DNA of 20,281 bases from Chlamydiota bacterium (GTDB lineage Bacteria > Chlamydiota > Chlamydiia > Chlamydiales > Simkaniaceae). The translations under genes were made by a program, and so were the position numbers. Under the pieces are notes generated by a model, which ran no database searches, was not told the DNA's origin, and saw nothing but the letters and a program-made list of their open reading frames with translations. Every line of letters starts with the position of its first letter. The stretch's first letter is position 1. The stretch covers positions 1-20,281 of the forward strand of contig JAJFMG010000077.1 in assembly GCA_021772295.1 (NCBI GenBank). Direction: 5' to 3'. This document shows, in pieces, positions 16,775 through 20,281 of this stretch.

Positions 16775-16798
16775 ATGGGTGCGATATATTGCACCCAT
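16775..16798 (-). terminator. Terminator of Inc-like paralog 2
   Basis: ATGGGTGC, an 8-base loop and GCACCCAT form a perfect 8-bp stem 14 bases past the stop of paralog 2. On the minus strand TTTT follows directly. It separates the two paralogs into separate transcription units. Confidence 0.7.
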
Positions 16799-16812
16799 AA
16801 AGGGTAAGATGT

Positions 16813-17427
16813 TTAAGCGCGGTTACTCATTTGACGTATAAAGTGCTGTTGATCACACAGAAGTTGGTTCTCTTCATGTAGAATCAGCTGACGTAAATTC
16901 TCTTCCTCAATTTTATTACTTGGAGTTTGTACGCTAGGGTTACTAGTTAAATAGTAGTAGACATAGTAGATCCCAATAAAAGGGGTGGCAGCAGATCCTA
17001 TAATTGCAGATGCAACTAGCATTCCTGTTAAAATGGTACAGTTTCGATTATTAAAATAGAAGTACTCAACCCTTTTTTTATGAGATGTAACTAGATCGTA
17101 AGCTGTTTTTCTTAGCTCTGGTGGCAAAGAGTTGTATCCTTTATTATCAAGATATTCAGTTGTTCTTTTAAGTTCCGCAGCCTCTTTTTGAAGACAAGGA
17201 AATACAAAATTATTGCCTAAGGTAAAAAAGCTAGTAGCTATGCTATTAATAAATTTTTCTCTAGTACCTTCTTGCCTCGTTCTATCTTGTGGTGTCAATG
17301 TACTTAAATCGATAGTGCCGCGTAGGCGTTCATTTTGAACAAAGTTTGGATTGTAAGACCCAATTTTTTGAAAAAAATGGTCGGTTGGAAGAGAAGGCAT
17401 TCTCTGTGAAAATAATGCTGTTTTCAT
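16813..17427 (-). CDS. Inc-like membrane protein, paralog 2
   Basis: A 204-residue paralog of the neighbouring product, shorter at the N-terminus and in the second hydrophobic lobe. The conserved core runs 79-136 (LQKEAAELKR, YL, LP-PEL, RVE, then RNCTILTGML), followed by a hydrophobic region to about 160 rich in Ile and Tyr. The first hydrophobic segment near 60-78 is weak compared with paralog 1. The N-terminal 55 residues have no signal peptide and no resemblance to paralog 1, so only the membrane core and tail are under shared constraint. The ATG has AAAGG about 7 bases upstream, its own promoter and its own terminator. The function is unknown; an inclusion-membrane or other type III exported role is inferred from pattern and lineage. 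Confidence 0.7.
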   Translation of the reverse strand: MKTALFSQRMPSLPTDHFFQKIGSYNPNFVQNERLRGTIDLSTLTPQDRTRQEGTREKFINSIATSFFTLGNNFVFPCLQKEAAELKRTTEYLDNKGYNSLPPELRKTAYDLVTSHKKRVEYFYFNNRNCTILTGMLVASAIIGSAATPFIGIYYVYYYLTSNPSVQTPSNKIEEENLRQLILHEENQLLCDQQHFIRQMSNRA

Positions 17428-17458
17428 AACTTACCTTTTTGAATTCAATTTGCAAAAG

Positions 17459-17487
17459 ATGTTATTAGTTTGTTTGTTTTATTGCAA
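17459..17487 (-). promoter_or_regulatory. Candidate promoter of Inc-like paralog 2
   Basis: TTGCAA (17487-17482), a 17-base spacer and TAACAT (17464-17459), about 32 bases before the ATG. Box sequences and spacing match those of paralog 1, which supports both calls. The rest of the 282-base divergent region up to 17709 is very AT-rich, with one 10-bp inverted repeat listed separately. Confidence 0.45.
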
Positions 17488-17622
17488 CATAATGTTTGAT
17501 TTAATTTATGTTAAATCATGAAAATGAAAGGTTTGTTTATCAAGTTGATAATTTTAAAATTGAATTTTATTTTTTTTATTGCTCAAACAAATATAATTTT
17601 CTTTTTATTAAGGATTTATAGC

Positions 17623-17679
17623 GCTCAAAATAAATCTATGTAATTCTTTGCATAAAACAAGTCATGTTGTATTTTGAGC
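17623..17679 (+). repeat. 10-bp inverted repeat in the leader of the small membrane protein gene
   Basis: GCTCAAAATA (17623-17632) and its exact complement TATTTTGAGC (17670-17679) flank a 37-base spacer and end 21 bases before the GAGG ribosome binding site. If transcription starts from the weak TTGATA-17-TATTTT at 17545-17573, the repeat would fold in the 5' untranslated region. In AT-rich DNA a chance repeat cannot be excluded. Confidence 0.35.
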
Positions 17680-17709
17680 TAAATTTGAAATATAAAATGC
17701 GAGGTTTGC

Positions 17710-18267
17710 ATGGCAAAACAAATTATCAAAGGCGCTTTTTTGGGTGGTCTTGTTTCTTTTATTTGGGTAATGATTTCCTGGGGCATTTTGCCTTGGCATA
17801 AACATACTTTTAATCAATTTCATCACGAAGAATTTGTTAGTTGGGTACTTAAAGAAAATACGACTAAAAGTGGTATGTATGTATATCCTTATATGGGTTC
17901 TGATGATAAAACTGCTGACCAAAGCCACAATCATAAAGAGCCTTTGATTTTAGCATCAGTTAATTTAGATGGAATGGATCCAGCAAATCCTAGACTATAT
18001 ATTGTTTCATTCTTGACGCAGTTTGTAGCAGCAGGCCTTATATCTATTCTACTTCTTATGATTAGAAAGACTAGGTATTTTTCGAAAGTATGTTTTGTAA
18101 CAATAATGGGATTATTTGCTGCAATTGTATCGAATATCCCCCTTTGGAATTGGTGGGGATTTTCATCATGCTATGTAATACTTGGCATGTTAGATTTACT
18201 CATTGGTTGGTTCTTGGCAGGATTAGTACTTGCAGCAGTAGTAAAAAGAAAAGTGATTTCAGAGTAA
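17710..18267 (+). CDS. Conserved small integral membrane protein of unknown function
   Basis: A 185-residue protein with four predicted membrane segments: about 8-27, 97-118, 126-144 and 155-178. A motif ISWGILPWHKHTFNQF (22-37) follows the first segment, and the loop to the second is about 65 residues long and His/Asp-rich (DDKTADQSHNHKE at 65-77). The paired W and H residues in ILPWH look conserved-type; I vaguely recall similar proteins in other intracellular bacteria such as Legionella but cannot name a family. The ATG has an excellent GAGG site 6 bases upstream. The gene converges on miaB and shares a terminator with it. Possible metal or haem contact through the histidine loop is speculation. 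Confidence 0.75.
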   Translation: MAKQIIKGAFLGGLVSFIWVMISWGILPWHKHTFNQFHHEEFVSWVLKENTTKSGMYVYPYMGSDDKTADQSHNHKEPLILASVNLDGMDPANPRLYIVSFLTQFVAAGLISILLLMIRKTRYFSKVCFVTIMGLFAAIVSNIPLWNWWGFSSCYVILGMLDLLIGWFLAGLVLAAVVKRKVISE

Positions 18268-18274
18268 GTTTACG

Positions 18275-18295
18275 GGCGCAAGTTACACTTGCGCC
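18275..18295. terminator. Bidirectional terminator between the membrane protein gene and miaB
   Basis: GGCGCAAGT, loop TAC, ACTTGCGCC: a perfect 9-bp stem starting 8 bases after the plus-strand stop. The miaB stop codon (complement of 18283-18285) lies at the hairpin apex, so one arm of the stem is the last coding sequence of miaB. T-runs after the stem are poor on both strands. Confidence 0.65.
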
Positions 18296-19608
18296 AAATT
18301 ATGTAATTTAGCAAGGAAAGTTTGATGACTATAGCTTTGAAGATTTACCGTTTGAAGCGTTCCAACCATTTCATCTGATCCTTCGAACACTACATTTTTC
18401 CAACATCTTGTTCGTGCTTTATATTTTCCATCTTTGAGCCTTTTTTCGACTAGCACTTCAGCAGACGTTCCAAGCATTGCAAGTCTTTGCTTGGAGACGA
18501 TTGAGTTATGAAGCTCCATGAGCCTTTTAAGGCGTTCGTCTTTAACTATCTGAGGGATATCATCTTTCCATCTAAGAGCTGGCGTGCCTTTTCTAGGGCT
18601 GTAGGTGAACAAAAAGGCAACCGAGTATTCGATTTCCCGAAAGACATCCATAGTCTCTTCAAACTCTTCCTCGGTTTCTGTTGGAAACCCTACGATAATA
18701 TCTGTGCCAAGACTTACATTTGGAGCAATTTGTTTAAAGTTTGCAACCTTTTCCAAATACTCTTCTTTTGTGTAAATACGGTGCATTTTTTTTAAGATAC
18801 GAGACGATCCTGCCTGGATTGGAAAATGCACAAATTCACAAAGTGATGGTAGGTCACGAACAGCATACATAAGATCTGTTGTGATATCGCATGGATGTGA
18901 GGTCATAAAGCGAATTCTTTCAAGACCATCAATTTTATCAAGTTGATAGAGTAGGTCATGGAATAAGCAGTTCCATTCTGGCTTGTCTTTACCATAACTA
19001 TTCACATTTTGACCAAGAAGAGTTACTTCCTTGTAGCCTTGGTCAGCCAGAATTTTACATTCTTCAATAATGCTTTCCGGGGACCTAGAAACTTCTTGTC
19101 CACGAGTATAGGGGACAACGCAATAGGTGCAGAACTTATCACACCCCCGAATAATAGAAACATAGGCTTTTACCTTATCGTCTCTATTTGCAACGAGATA
19201 ATCTAAGTTTTCTTCGAATTGATCATCTACTCGTATACTTTTCGTTTCATTTTCTAAAACCTCAGTTAATACCTGATTGAGGTCAGTAATGTTATTTGTG
19301 CCTAAAACAAAATCAACATGAGGGAGCTTTTTGAAGAGATCGCCTTTTTTTGCCATTGCCATGCAGCCTGTGATTCCAATAATAGGTCTTTTCTTTTTTG
19401 ACTTTCCAAGTTTTCCAAGTTTCCCCATTACCTTTCTTTCGGCTAAATCTCGTATGGAGCATGTGTTGAAGACAAGAAGATCTGCATCTTCTTCTTCGTA
19501 AACTCTTGCAAGACCCCGATTTTTTAACTGGCCAATCATGATCTCAGTATCGAGTTCATTCATCTGGCAGCCATATGTGCGAAAATAAAAAGTTTTGAGC
19601 TCTCTCAT
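18283..19608 (-). CDS. miaB: tRNA-2-methylthio-N6-dimethylallyladenosine synthase, radical SAM
   Basis: Adds the methylthio group to C2 of isopentenyl-adenosine 37 in UNN-decoding tRNAs. At 441 residues it has the auxiliary cluster cysteines C14 (RTYGCQMNELD), C50 (FNTCSIRDLAERK) and C82 (ITGCMAMA). The radical-SAM cysteines are C156, C160 and C163 (RGCDKFCTYCVVPYTRG). The Y-G-C-Q-M-N and N-T-C-S-I-R-D signatures, together with ERIRFMTSHP, are diagnostic of MiaB rather than MtaB. A TRAM domain occupies the last 65 residues or so. It is full length. The ATG at 19608 has AGGA about 9 bases upstream, and a near-consensus promoter sits just before it. Its 3' end lies inside the shared terminator hairpin. 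Confidence 0.95.
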   Translation of the reverse strand: MRELKTFYFRTYGCQMNELDTEIMIGQLKNRGLARVYEEEDADLLVFNTCSIRDLAERKVMGKLGKLGKSKKKRPIIGITGCMAMAKKGDLFKKLPHVDFVLGTNNITDLNQVLTEVLENETKSIRVDDQFEENLDYLVANRDDKVKAYVSIIRGCDKFCTYCVVPYTRGQEVSRSPESIIEECKILADQGYKEVTLLGQNVNSYGKDKPEWNCLFHDLLYQLDKIDGLERIRFMTSHPCDITTDLMYAVRDLPSLCEFVHFPIQAGSSRILKKMHRIYTKEEYLEKVANFKQIAPNVSLGTDIIVGFPTETEEEFEETMDVFREIEYSVAFLFTYSPRKGTPALRWKDDIPQIVKDERLKRLMELHNSIVSKQRLAMLGTSAEVLVEKRLKDGKYKARTRCWKNVVFEGSDEMVGTLQTVNLQSYSHQTFLAKLHNLAQV

Positions 19609-19640
19609 TATATGATCCTAAATCCCTTTGAATTGGGTGA

Positions 19641-19669
19641 ATTATATAGTGATTTAGAGCATATTTCAA
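19641..19669 (-). promoter_or_regulatory. Near-consensus sigma70 (sigma66) promoter of miaB
   Basis: TTGAAA (19669-19664), exactly 17 bases and a perfect TATAAT (19646-19641), ending 32 bases before the ATG. It sits directly after the stop of the upstream gene and is the best promoter in the window. Confidence 0.65.
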
Positions 19670-19672
19670 GAT

Positions 19673-20281
19673 CTATGATCGAATCTCTCTTAGATGGGCT
19701 GGTGCTGAAAGGATTGGTAACACTTGTCTCTCTTGTAATGTAATTTGAAGTTCTTGAGTTTGCTGGGGCGTAAATGAGTTGTTAAAGATTGCTGGTAGAT
19801 CATTTTTGCTATTTATTCGTATCACTTTTTCAAAATAGGAAAGAGCGAATTCTCTATTGTCATCGTTTAGTATTGTTTGTGCGGCTGAGAGCTCACCTGT
19901 GCTTTGAAAATAATTTCTAGCAAAAAAGGAAACAGATTCTAAAAGTATGATGGAAAAAGGAGAAAAGAATAAAAGTGCTATGTTAGAACAAGTTCGAGCC
20001 AATATAAAATAATTATTTGAATCGTGGCTTGCTGTATTTTTTGCTTCGATCTTTAGTCCTACCGCAAATGTTATCTCTTCTTGTGAACATTGTGTTAAAA
20101 AGCCTGTCGTTACTGTAAGAGTGCCTTCAATTTCAGATGAAATTCCAATGTTATCAGAATCTTCGATGGCTAGAGTGGAAAAGGCTTTTGCCTCATTCAG
20201 GTCTTCGATAATAGCAAGAATTTTAGAATTCTGTTCATCAAATCTTGCTGAAATGGTGGGGTTTTCTTCGACGGAGATATT
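19673..20281 (-). CDS. Hypothetical protein, 3' part only (5' end beyond the right edge)
   Basis: The frame is open without a stop from the right edge to TAG at 19675-19673, giving 202 residues. It begins NISVEENPTISARFDEQNSK at the edge. The visible part has a Glu/Asp-rich first 50 residues, a Thr-rich stretch (EGTLTVTTG), and one hydrophobic segment near residues 101-122 (IALLFFSPFSIILLESV). A hydrophilic tail rich in Asn, Gln and Glu ends HLREIRS. A TTG at 20002 is the first likely start inside the window but has no ribosome binding site, and reading through it gives continuous, normal-looking protein, so the true start is probably off the edge. I do not recognise a family. The single hydrophobic patch could be a membrane segment. 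Confidence 0.6.
   Translation of the reverse strand, partial: NISVEENPTISARFDEQNSKILAIIEDLNEAKAFSTLAIEDSDNIGISSEIEGTLTVTTGFLTQCSQEEITFAVGLKIEAKNTASHDSNNYFILARTCSNIALLFFSPFSIILLESVSFFARNYFQSTGELSAAQTILNDDNREFALSYFEKVIRINSKNDLPAIFNNSFTPQQTQELQITLQERQVLPILSAPAHLREIRS

Overview
The window looks like a piece of chromosome from a low-G+C member of the phylum Chlamydiae outside the Chlamydiaceae (a Parachlamydiales-type organism such as Rhabdochlamydia, Simkania or Parachlamydia; the genus is a guess). The strongest reason is gene order. The left end carries the tail of malate dehydrogenase, a DAO-type flavoprotein, a PhnP-like hydrolase and HflX. From memory these correspond to the CT375-CT380 neighbourhood of Chlamydia trachomatis. 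Here a citrate synthase gene, which Chlamydiaceae lack, sits between mdh and the flavoprotein gene. Three small proteins with the two-lobed hydrophobic segment of chlamydial inclusion-membrane (Inc) proteins support the assignment.

Layout. Positions 1-4457 (+) form a tight run: mdh (3' end only), gltA, DAO-family oxidoreductase, PhnP-like metallohydrolase, hflX, with short gaps or overlapping ends. Positions 4454-8516 (-) hold a MarC-family membrane protein and, upstream of it, a large exported protein that I identify as a GH81 endo-beta-1,3-glucanase. Positions 8672-10995 (+) hold mtaB, overlapped by a protein of unknown function with a GH95-like C-terminal motif. A small Inc-like gene (-) diverges from glgB (+), and glgB is followed by ligA (+). 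Positions 15846-17427 (-) carry two tandem paralogous Inc-like genes with matching promoters. A small membrane-protein gene (+) then converges on miaB (-). The right edge cuts a minus-strand gene of unknown function that is open to the window boundary.

Functions. The window mixes housekeeping genes with candidate host-interaction genes. The housekeeping set covers TCA-cycle entry (mdh, gltA), tRNA A37 methylthiolation (mtaB and miaB), ribosome rescue (hflX), DNA ligation (ligA) and glycogen branching (glgB). The candidate host-interaction set is the secreted glucanase and the Inc-like proteins. Regulatory signals are readable: three strong hairpin terminators, a near-consensus promoter for miaB, paired promoters for the Inc-like paralogs, a 16-bp palindrome between the small Inc-like gene and glgB, and a 10-bp inverted repeat covering the ribosome binding site of one Inc-like gene. 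I found no rRNA, tRNA, CRISPR array, insertion sequence or phage gene. No gene-free stretch exceeds about 300 bases.
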